Source of the DNA: Myxococcales bacterium
Lineage (GTDB): Bacteria > Myxococcota_A > Polyangia > Haliangiales > Haliangiaceae
Assembly: GCA_028287115.1 (NCBI GenBank)
Contig: JAQBQF010000338.1
Location: forward strand, 1 to 64,000
Length of the DNA stretch: 64,000 nucleotides
Reading direction: 5' to 3'
A program made the translations under genes and the position numbers. The first letter of the stretch is position 1, and every line of letters begins with the position of its first letter. The notes under the pieces are model-generated. The model saw only the letters and a program-made list of their open reading frames with translations. It ran no database searches and was not told where the DNA came from. This document shows positions 45,901-52,369 of the stretch, one piece after another.

Positions 45901-47175
45901 TTCATCGCGAGCAGCATGAAGTCCGACTACACGAGCTCGTGTACGCCGAGCTGTGCGGCCGGCACGCTCGCGATCACGTCGTATCCCGACGGGTCGCCGA
46001 CCCTGCTCGACTACAAGAAGGCAAGCGGGACGATCGCGACCGCGGCGATCATCGGCGACGGTGGCGGTGGCACGTCGGTGACCGCACTCGACGTGACCTC
46101 GACCGTCGCGGCCTCGCCCTCGTTCGCCACGTCGGGTCCGACGCCGATGTGGTCGTGGCAACCCGGTGGTGCAGCCGCGGGCAAGGCGATCTCGAAGTCG
46201 GGTGTCGCCCGGACCTTGATCTCCGGCGTCGAGAAATTCGTCGTCGTGACGGGTACCGGCATCAACGCCGCCGATGCCTCGAAGGGCAAGATCGTCAGCG
46301 GCTACAACCTCGAGACCGGCGCGAAGCTGTGGGACTTCGAGATGCAGTGCGCGCTGACGAGCGACATCACGATCTTCGAGACCGACGATACCGGCGAGAC
46401 CGGCCTGCCTCAGATCGACGGTTACGCGGATCGCGCGGTGTTCGCCGACTACTGCGGCAACGTCTACAAGATCAACCCGGGACAAGACCTGTCCGGTGGC
46501 TACATGGACAACACCGGCTACGGCACGATCTCGATCGGGCTGTCGAACGGCAAGAACCGCTACGCGCTGTTCTCGACGACGTCGACGTCGGGTGCGATCG
46601 GTGCGGCCCGCCCGATTGCTAATGCGATCGGAGCCAAGACGGACACCACCACGGACATGGTGCTGTTCTTCGGCACCGGCGGTCTCGAGACCTTTGACAC
46701 GACCCAGACCAACGAGTTCTACGCGGTCTACGCGAAGAACGGCACGATCCGCAACAAGATCACCGGCTCGTGCACGAGCTCGCCGGTCAAGTGCGAGAAG
46801 TTCTACGGCGGCGTCGTGATCACGCCGGACACGGTGATCCTGTCGAAGAGCACCGACGCGGTGATCGGCGGCGTCGGCGCGTGTGACTTCGGGACCACGC
46901 ACATCATGTTCCGCGCGCTGAACACGCTCGCGAGCGTGCAGGACATCACGCAGATCGCGAGCCAAGCGATCGCGGCGGTCTCGGGACCGCTGTATGGCGA
47001 CGCCGGCGCGATCTACTTCGCGACCGTGTCGGGTGAGGTCAAGCGGCTCGGCCAACCTCGCGCGTCCACGGCGGGCGCCGATTCCGCCGGTGGTACGCTC
47101 AACGGGATGGGCGCGACGGAGCTGACGGGAGCCAACTCGCCGTTCACGCTGATGGGCTGGCGGGTCGTCCTGTGA
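42949..47175 (+). CDS. PilY1-like type IV pilus tip/adhesin protein
   Basis: The protein has 1,408 residues with a signal peptide ending in TQAAAQS. The N-terminal half contains at least five FG-GAP/VCBS-type calcium loops (DYDRDGWDDF, DFDGDGWPDF, DWDGDGDLDI, DIDADGDLDL, DFSGDGYPDI). The C-terminal half is the PilY1 beta-propeller: LDSTPAILNKPYRP, LLFASMDGMIHAV, EAWAFVPPFI, and a degenerate calcium site around DTGETGLPQIDGYADRAVFADYCGNVYKIN in that order (split by short turns). PilY1 sits at the pilus tip, controls retraction and binds surfaces. Confidence 0.85.
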   Translation: MKHLGAHMTIQRTVVLGLFWVCVLGTQAAAQSTLACPIVSSNTSFTGTGLQSDCAAGTTPCTTKTGISWDGTNNVLSLPVSAGNFQSPPGSAVAANVYFAAPADYDRDGWDDFAAADSFDKIYMMRNQTITCSTGSCSGSSSVAPTVQTIAASWWTTLTHVRPAAFRARTTTGGSDAPLKTGFTSNYPSGLTAGGTGFGMTPMAAGDFDGDGWPDFVAISNTTYDGSGIIMWPTAARLYLNTKNCHLTADTAPNIAPCGIGALCTNQDTNGACHVSSGGAVTNGTAYAESNLSCTNTNTCPYYRPTFATYDLKTGAAVSSVGGAALSTPTTTTPGDFGPIGHPVQNMVVVDWDGDGDLDILYGHSTGTCPGSLCSTAGYKFFAGIDVWKNDCAQSAQWSAASKSCAGHIPQFSHTMGTGTCTGTGNAACANADTLYPSTSHNTTTVNPNTNFGFDVSGKEAPGFAYVDIDADGDLDLVVGSPGCCQTNGNEGKRLRIFKGTSNSATVHTLDTANPLVLSTNSAGHPGFQGGLTGVFVYDFSGDGYPDIITGSDSFGYDSNNGGRTRYWKNTGVAATPFGTAWPTCSATPSTCASCSATCNPDATTKISESCGDNSCTKNLGATPPTFPDFDMGLLLDYDHDPYSTKDIVFTNGNTSDEFYIFPNRADSANYAGCGTAASGTLAIPNSELTVSGACITPSSTTPAGTSITYQLNNESPANWVTACTQTSTGYSPALVGGQCCVTFPNITGRSVQWQAKFDANTADAGGCTAGTTSPTITSVGANYTYTSASQHYKAGVIVSDGVSYVGSFTQPGNRGHLYATAAGLTTTYYDFATKLDALATRYIYTADNTGATSVSRITFSPTSPSTTLQSRVGASSAAEATNIINWVLSARFGINNSGTAPTKLGAVLDSTPAILNKPYRPTWYSFLTSSDKTLYDTFTTAQSTRVPLLLFASMDGMIHAVMTIPTLIADTHNGQEAWAFVPPFIASSMKSDYTSSCTPSCAAGTLAITSYPDGSPTLLDYKKASGTIATAAIIGDGGGGTSVTALDVTSTVAASPSFATSGPTPMWSWQPGGAAAGKAISKSGVARTLISGVEKFVVVTGTGINAADASKGKIVSGYNLETGAKLWDFEMQCALTSDITIFETDDTGETGLPQIDGYADRAVFADYCGNVYKINPGQDLSGGYMDNTGYGTISIGLSNGKNRYALFSTTSTSGAIGAARPIANAIGAKTDTTTDMVLFFGTGGLETFDTTQTNEFYAVYAKNGTIRNKITGSCTSSPVKCEKFYGGVVITPDTVILSKSTDAVIGGVGACDFGTTHIMFRALNTLASVQDITQIASQAIAAVSGPLYGDAGAIYFATVSGEVKRLGQPRASTAGADSAGGTLNGMGATELTGANSPFTLMGWRVVL

Positions 47176-47618
47176 GGCGACTCGCCCGCAGGAGCCGCGA
47201 ACGCGGCTTCACCCTGATCGAGCTCTTGATCACGATGGTCGTGACGGTGTTCGGCTTGATGGGCGTGCTCGCGCTGCATATCTCGCTGACCCAAGGCAAC
47301 GACTCCGCGAGCCGCAGTCAGGAAGCAGTCGCGATCGGCGCGCAAGTGCTCGAGCAGCTGCGCTCGCAGCGGATCGATCAGATGACGAAGACCCTCACCG
47401 GGAGCACGACCGCCACGCCGCCGATCAACGTCACGAATTTCGCGACGAAGCTGGGGCGGAACGGCGTGTCGTATCAGGTCGACGTCCACGTGGTGACCGC
47501 GAACGTCACCGGCAACCTGTGGCGGATCCGCGTCGAGGTGATCTGGACGGACGACTCGTCGTCGCTGTCCCACGATATCCCGCTCGAGATCATCCGGACC
47601 GTGCAGGACGCACTATGA
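47172..47618 (+). CDS. PilV-like minor pilin
   Basis: The protein has 148 residues. The prepilin motif RGFTLIELLITMVVTVFGLM gives a leader of 12 residues, cut by PilD after the Gly with Glu5 retained. The remaining sequence is a short beta domain with WRIRVEVIWTDDSS near the end. The start GTG overlaps the PilY1 stop, and the stop overlaps the next start. It should be part of the initiating minor-pilin complex. Confidence 0.88.
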   Translation: MRRLARRSRERGFTLIELLITMVVTVFGLMGVLALHISLTQGNDSASRSQEAVAIGAQVLEQLRSQRIDQMTKTLTGSTTATPPINVTNFATKLGRNGVSYQVDVHVVTANVTGNLWRIRVEVIWTDDSSSLSHDIPLEIIRTVQDAL

Positions 47619-48730
47619 AGCGCGCACGCCAAGCCGGCTTCACGATCATCGAGCTCATGATCTCGCTGGTGATCGCTTCGTTGCTCGTGATCATGATCCT
47701 GTCGATCTTCTCGCGGCTGTCGTTCGCGTATCGCGAGCAGCAGCAGATCGTATCGGTGCAGCAGCTCCTGTCGGCGGCACGCGGTGCGATCGAGCTCGAC
47801 GCCAAGCAAGCCGGTCTCGAGATCTCGCAGGGCTTCAAGATCTCCGCCGACGGATCCGGTGTCGCGGGGGTGATGCACTCTCCGGTGACCGTCACGAACA
47901 ACTCGACGACCCCTGACCAGGTCGCGTTCTACTACGCGGATCTGTCGAAGCAGGCGGTGGTGACATCCGCTGGCTCGCCGACGGTCCTCACCGTCGATTC
48001 GGCGACCGGCTTTGCCGCGAACGATCTCGTCGTGCTGACGACGCCTGATACGACGTCGTTCTCGAATCCGATCTCGCCGACTACAGACGCGCGGATCGCG
48101 AAGTTCGACGCGTGCGTGGTCCAGATCCAGTCGATCAACGTCAACGCGATCACGTTCTTCGTGAGTGGAAACTGGGGACGCGCCCTCAACGACCACTGCG
48201 CCAATGCGAGCGCCGGCGTGACGATGATGTACCCGTTCGTGGCGCACGCGTGGCGCATCGATACGACGCGCGCCGGTCAGGGCGTGCTGCAGATGGAACC
48301 GACGGGCAACCTCGTGACCGCGGCGGCGCTCTGGCAGGACGAAGCGTACGGCTTCACGGACCTCCAAACCTCGACGTATTTTTACGACGCCGACGCGACC
48401 GACCAGGACGGCGATGGCGACGCCACGCGCGATTGGTACTCGGCCGCGGCGCAGAAGACGATGACCGATCCGATCGTCAAGACCGGTGCCTTTACGGCGC
48501 CGATCATGATGACGATCAGCCTCGTCGCGCGCACGGATCGCGATGTCGAGGGTGTGTTCACGTCGGCGACCCCGACGTTGACGATCACGACGAACACCGC
48601 GAACAACAACATCGGCGATCACGACACGGTGACGCTGCCGAGCGCCACCGACACCACGCTGATGGGCAACCGGATCTATCGCTACATCACGTTCCGGGTC
48701 GACTTACGCAACATGGGGGTAGGCCGATGA
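47615..48730 (+). CDS. PilW-like minor pilin
   Basis: The protein has 371 residues. GFTIIELMISLVIASLLVIM is the class III signal and hydrophobic helix. The large C-terminal beta domain (VTNNSTTPDQVAFYYADLSK, TTDARIAKFDACVVQIQ) is the usual PilW size. ATGA overlap on both sides keeps it in the operon. It should join PilV and FimT in the pilus priming complex. Confidence 0.85.
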   Translation: MKRARQAGFTIIELMISLVIASLLVIMILSIFSRLSFAYREQQQIVSVQQLLSAARGAIELDAKQAGLEISQGFKISADGSGVAGVMHSPVTVTNNSTTPDQVAFYYADLSKQAVVTSAGSPTVLTVDSATGFAANDLVVLTTPDTTSFSNPISPTTDARIAKFDACVVQIQSINVNAITFFVSGNWGRALNDHCANASAGVTMMYPFVAHAWRIDTTRAGQGVLQMEPTGNLVTAAALWQDEAYGFTDLQTSTYFYDADATDQDGDGDATRDWYSAAAQKTMTDPIVKTGAFTAPIMMTISLVARTDRDVEGVFTSATPTLTITTNTANNNIGDHDTVTLPSATDTTLMGNRIYRYITFRVDLRNMGVGR

Positions 48731-49338
48731 CGCATCGGAATTCACGGAGGTCGATGCCATGCCGCACGAACGAAGCGGGCTTCACGCTGACCGAGATGAT
48801 GGTCGTCGTGGCGATCATGTCGATCCTGTCGACACTCGCGATCGTCTATCTCAAGCCGAAGACCAAGCCGCTCGATGTGGCTAACAGGTTCGCGGATCTG
48901 GTTCGCGAGGGTAGCCGAGAGGCCGTGGCCTACGGCACCGTCCGGTCGAACGTCGCCACCAACCTCGCCTCGAAGCGCCGGACGCGGATCCGGGGCGCCG
49001 GCGCCGTCGGCAGCTCGCCGACGTTCACGCTCGAGCGGCTCGTCGAAGATTCGCCTGCGACCGCGAACACCGGCACGTGGGTGGTGATGCAGACGTATCA
49101 GGTGCCGTCGCAGGTGGTCGGCGATTCCTACGCCGGCACGGTTGGCGCCTATGCCAGCGTGACGAAGACGACGACGTGGACCACGTTCACGATCAGCTGC
49201 TACCCGAACGGCTCGTGCGATGCAGCGTCGCTGTTCTTCAAGTCGGCGAGCGCCGCGTCGGGCACCCCCGACTACAGCGCGCGAGTCTCGGTGCTGCCGC
49301 TCGGGACCGCGACGTACATTCGCAACGACTGGTTGTGA
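48727..49338 (+). CDS. FimT/GspH-like minor pilin
   Basis: The protein has 203 residues. The prepilin motif is GFTLTEMMVVVAIMSILSTL, with a leader of about 18 residues and the conserved Glu at +5. The rest resembles GspH/FimT beta domains. It closes the operon. The next gene is convergent and begins right after the stop. Confidence 0.85.
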   Translation: MTHRNSRRSMPCRTNEAGFTLTEMMVVVAIMSILSTLAIVYLKPKTKPLDVANRFADLVREGSREAVAYGTVRSNVATNLASKRRTRIRGAGAVGSSPTFTLERLVEDSPATANTGTWVVMQTYQVPSQVVGDSYAGTVGAYASVTKTTTWTTFTISCYPNGSCDAASLFFKSASAASGTPDYSARVSVLPLGTATYIRNDWL

Positions 49339-50352
49339 TCAGTTGTCGGTCGTCGACAGGACGACCGTTCCCGCGTCCTCGAAGATCTGTTCGTCGATCG
49401 CGTTGTCGGGCATCGCGATGCGGACGTGAATCGTCGAGGTCACCGACAGCTTGCCACTTGGAAACGGCCGCTTCGGATCGATGTCGACGGTGCCTTCAAA
49501 TCGCCGCACCAGCGCGATCAGGTTCGCTGCCGCGCCCTTGGGTAGCCCGGCGTCCGTGATGACTTGTTCCTCGCCGATGCGCTGCAGCTTGATCGCGATC
49601 TTCCAAGACGTCGGCGTGCGTGACACGAGCGTGTACGTCGCCGACTGCTTGACGAGCGCGGGCCTTTGGCGGAGCAGCGTGACAACGCGCCAGCTCGTGC
49701 CGACGGAGATCGGCTCGGCCGGGACCGGGACGACGGCCGCGAGCAGTCGCTGCAGGAGCTCGTCTCGATCCTCGGTGCTGCGCGCCATCGTCGGGTCGTC
49801 GTTGAACGTGATCGCGCCGAGCTGACCGCGGTTGTCGAGCGCGATCGAGAACCGGCGGCTCTGGATCGCTCGCCAACCTGCCAGATACTGTTCGGCGTCT
49901 TTCGAGGTCTTGCCGACGACCTCGCCGGGAAGCGGCCGCAGGGCCAGCGGGCGCGAAGCGTCTGCATCGACGGTGATCGCGAAGCCCTCGCGGATCGTCG
50001 GCAGCGAGCTGAGATCGCTCCACTTGCGCGCCGAAAGGTGGCGTGACTTCAGGCTGGTCTCGGCGTGAAACATCACGGTCCCGGGCGCGGGGGTGTACCG
50101 GAGCAGGCTGGCCGGGCCTTTCCCGGCCTCGAGGATCACAAACGAGTCTTGCTTCGGGAGCTGGACGACCGGATTTTCGAGATGCGCGATGCCGGCGCCG
50201 GTCGGCAGATCCAAGCTCTTGGTCGGGTTGGGGTCGGTCCGCGCGTCCTTGGGCGCAGGCTTGTCGTCGAGGCGGGACTTCGAGCTGCACGCTGCAACGA
50301 CGAGCACAGCCACCATCCACTTCTGCATCATGGTCGTCGCTGATGTTGGCAT
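49339..50352 (-). CDS. Lipoprotein of unknown function
   Basis: The protein has 337 residues. MMQKWMVAVLVVAAC, starting at 50331, is a short lipoprotein signal, so that ATG may be the true start rather than 50352. No known domain was recognised. The mature part is beta-rich with TSTIHVRIAMPDNAIDEQIF near the end and resembles DUF6263-like envelope proteins in overall pattern (weak). It lies divergent from the first pilin gene. Confidence 0.55.
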   Translation of the reverse strand: MPTSATTMMQKWMVAVLVVAACSSKSRLDDKPAPKDARTDPNPTKSLDLPTGAGIAHLENPVVQLPKQDSFVILEAGKGPASLLRYTPAPGTVMFHAETSLKSRHLSARKWSDLSSLPTIREGFAITVDADASRPLALRPLPGEVVGKTSKDAEQYLAGWRAIQSRRFSIALDNRGQLGAITFNDDPTMARSTEDRDELLQRLLAAVVPVPAEPISVGTSWRVVTLLRQRPALVKQSATYTLVSRTPTSWKIAIKLQRIGEEQVITDAGLPKGAAANLIALVRRFEGTVDIDPKRPFPSGKLSVTSTIHVRIAMPDNAIDEQIFEDAGTVVLSTTDN

Positions 50353-50380
50353 TCCGCACCGGCAGAGTCACGAAACGGAG

Positions 50381-50394
50381 CCCTACATGTAGGG
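50381..50394. promoter_or_regulatory. Palindrome CCCTACATGTAGGG, candidate operator
   Basis: A perfect 14-bp palindrome located between the divergent lipoprotein (50352) and pilin (50445) genes. A related half (CTACATGATAG) follows at about 50424-50434. The position suits control of both genes. Confidence 0.45.
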
Positions 50395-50431
50395 TTCATC
50401 GCGATCGTCGAGACCTGCACGGTCTACATGA

Positions 50432-50437
50432 TAGAAT
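50432..50437 (+). promoter_or_regulatory. -10-like hexamer TAGAAT before the first pilin
   Basis: TAGAAT ends 7 nt before the ATG at 50445. A GGAG (50439-50442) overlaps this gap and could be a ribosome binding site only if transcription starts further upstream. Confidence 0.3.
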
Positions 50438-50444
50438 TGGAGAA

Positions 50445-50954
50445 ATGGCGCGATCGAGAGAGGGTGGCTTCACGCTGATCGAAATGATGATCACGGTGGC
50501 GATCATCGCACTCCTCGCCGGCATCGCCGTCCCTGCTTTCTTCGGTGAGAGCCGCAAGTCGAAGGCGAAGTCCGAGGTCGGAGCGATGTTCGGCGAGCTC
50601 ACGGTTCGCGAAGAGCAATACAAGCTCGAGAACGGTACGTACCTGACGGCCGCCGCGTGTCCCGCCACGGCGTCGGCATCCGGTCAGAGTCCAGCTTCCT
50701 GCATCGCCGCGACGATGCCGTGGAACACGATGCGCGTGCAGATCCAAGAGGCCAAGCTGTTCTGCAGCTACGCGATCACGGCAGGGACCGGGACCGGGAC
50801 TAGCAACCCGAGCGGCTTCACGTTTACATCGCCTTCGGGGGCGTGGTTCTACGTGATCGCGACCTGCGACATGGACAACTCGTCGACCCTCGACGCGACG
50901 TACTTCATGAGCAGTGTCGACGCGACGATGCAAAAGCAGAACGACGGCCACTAA
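50445..50954 (+). CDS. Type IV pilin (PilA/PilE-like), first paralogue
   Basis: The protein has 169 residues with a short leader: MARSREGG followed by FTLIEMMITVAIIALLAGIA, with Glu5 present. The C-terminal domain has four Cys (AACPA, ASCIA, LFCSY, ATCDM) likely forming disulfides, and a conserved NPSGFTFTSPSGAWFYVIAT block. About 80% of the residues match the neighbour at 51096-51605. It may be the major pilin or a species-specific minor one. GGAG lies 2 nt before the ATG. Confidence 0.85.
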   Translation: MARSREGGFTLIEMMITVAIIALLAGIAVPAFFGESRKSKAKSEVGAMFGELTVREEQYKLENGTYLTAAACPATASASGQSPASCIAATMPWNTMRVQIQEAKLFCSYAITAGTGTGTSNPSGFTFTSPSGAWFYVIATCDMDNSSTLDATYFMSSVDATMQKQNDGH

Positions 50955-50966
50955 GGCCGACACGTC

Positions 50967-50985
50967 GGTAGCCGCGGTCGCTACC
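50967..50985 (+). other. Hairpin GGTAGC-N7-GCTACC between pilin genes
   Basis: A perfect 6-bp stem with a 7-nt loop shortly after the first pilin stop, not followed by a T run. It may slow mRNA decay or act as an intrinsic-like structure; a related GGTAGC recurs at 50998-51003. Confidence 0.35.
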
Positions 50986-51006
50986 CGGGCGTTGACCGGT
51001 AGCACT

Positions 51007-51024
51007 CGAAATCCCCTGATTTCG
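51007..51024 (+). promoter_or_regulatory. Hairpin CGAAATC-CCCT-GATTTCG abutting a GGAGGA site
   Basis: A perfect 7-bp stem with a 4-nt loop. Its last base is the first G of GGAGGA (51024-51029), a strong ribosome binding site, so folding could influence initiation of the second pilin. Confidence 0.4.
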
Positions 51025-51095
51025 GAGGACTTATAGACGTGATGAGACCCCTGCGTTCACCGATAGGTGCACGAAACGGCGCTAGTGTGATCGTG

Positions 51096-51605
51096 ATGAC
51101 AAGCCGTGCCCAAGGAGGCTTCACGTTGATGGAGCTGATGATCACGGTGGCGGTGCTCGGCATCCTCGCGAAGATCGCGATCCCGGCGTTCTTCGGCCAA
51201 TCGAAGAAGGCCAAAGCGAAGTCCGAGGTCGGGGCGATGTTCGGCGAGCTCGCGGTCCGTGAAGAACAGTACAAGCTCGAGAAGGGCGTCTATCTCGCGG
51301 CAGCCGCATGCCCGGCGGCGCCGGCGGCTGCCGGGCAATCGCCGGCGAGCTGCTTGGTGTCGGGCCAGCCGTTCTACAACCTCCGCGTTCGGATTCAGGA
51401 GGCGAAGATCTTCTGCAGCTACGCGATCACGATCGGTAGCGGCACCGGCACGAACAATCCGAGCGGCTTCACGTTCACCTCACCGAGCGGCAAATGGTTC
51501 TACGTGATCGCGACCTGTGACATGGACAACTCCTCGACGACGAACTCGACGTACTTCATGAGTAGCGTCGACGCGACGCTGCAGAAACAAAACGAAGGCT
51601 ACTGA
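51096..51605 (+). CDS. Type IV pilin (PilA/PilE-like), second paralogue
   Basis: The protein has 169 residues. MTSRAQGG precedes FTLMELMITVAVLGILAKIA, with Glu5 retained and the same four Cys and NPSGFTFTSPSGKWFYVIAT block as the neighbour. The ATG at 51096 gives a leader as short as its paralogue's. The strong GGAGGA at 51024, however, fits a GTG at 51039 or ATG at 51042, which would give a 26-27-residue leader. Either start yields the same mature pilin. Confidence 0.85.
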   Translation: MTSRAQGGFTLMELMITVAVLGILAKIAIPAFFGQSKKAKAKSEVGAMFGELAVREEQYKLEKGVYLAAAACPAAPAAAGQSPASCLVSGQPFYNLRVRIQEAKIFCSYAITIGSGTGTNNPSGFTFTSPSGKWFYVIATCDMDNSSTTNSTYFMSSVDATLQKQNEGY

Positions 51606-51692
51606 TCTCGAAGCGCCAGCCGAGCGCTAGCGCCCAGTGAGTTAGCTACGTGAAGCATTGCGCCTCCCAGGGATTATGGGGAGACTTTCGCG

Positions 51693-52277
51693 GTGATTCG
51701 GTACGTCGCCCTGATCCTGTGTGTCGTTGCGTGTTCGTCGCCGTACATCAACTACCCGTACAAGGACGAGCCCGACCCTCGAAACAAAGAGCTCGTCCTT
51801 GGCGTCGGCGACGTCGTCGGCATCAACGTCTGGGAGCAGAAGGGGCTCGATGCAGATCCGACGATCCGCCCCGACGGCACGATCACGATGCCGCTGGTCG
51901 GCGATCTCAAGGCCGCGGGCATGACGCCGAGCGCACTCAAGGAGAAGATCAAGGCGGCGCTCGCGAGCTTCGTCAAGATTCAAGGTACCGAGGTCACCGT
52001 CGCGGTTCGCAAGTGGTCGAGCTGTCGGTTCCAGGTAGACGGCGAGGTCACCAAGGGCGGCGTGTTCATGTCCGATCAATACGTCACCGTCTCCGAGGCG
52101 CTCGGCATGGCCGGCGGGCTGTCGCGGTTTGCGAAGCGCCACGACATCAAGTTGATCCGCAAGGACGATAAGGGTAACGAGCGTCAGATCCCGCTCGACT
52201 ACGATCAGCTGATGTCGGGCCAGCGACCTGACATGAACATCTTCGTGCTGTGCGGCGATCGGATCTGGGTCCCGTAG
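51693..52277 (+). CDS. Wza-like polysaccharide export lipoprotein
   Basis: The protein has 194 residues. MIRYVALILCVVAC is a lipoprotein signal. The poly-export domain is recognisable in LVLGVGDVVGINVWEQKGLD, IRPDGTITMPLVGDLKAAG and the SLBB-like region QVDGEVTKGGVFM with ALGMAGGLSRFAKR. It is much shorter than E. coli Wza and lacks the C-terminal transmembrane helix. The GTG follows GGGGAG. It may form an outer-membrane or periplasmic channel for polysaccharide. No glycan-synthesis genes lie nearby. Confidence 0.85.
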   Translation: MIRYVALILCVVACSSPYINYPYKDEPDPRNKELVLGVGDVVGINVWEQKGLDADPTIRPDGTITMPLVGDLKAAGMTPSALKEKIKAALASFVKIQGTEVTVAVRKWSSCRFQVDGEVTKGGVFMSDQYVTVSEALGMAGGLSRFAKRHDIKLIRKDDKGNERQIPLDYDQLMSGQRPDMNIFVLCGDRIWVP

Positions 52278-52369
52278 CGGTCAACACCCACGCCGTGGAC
52301 ATCGACAATTCCGGAGAGGTACGCCGGATTCGGTTGTAACCAAATCACCGAGTTGGCACTCTAGAATTT

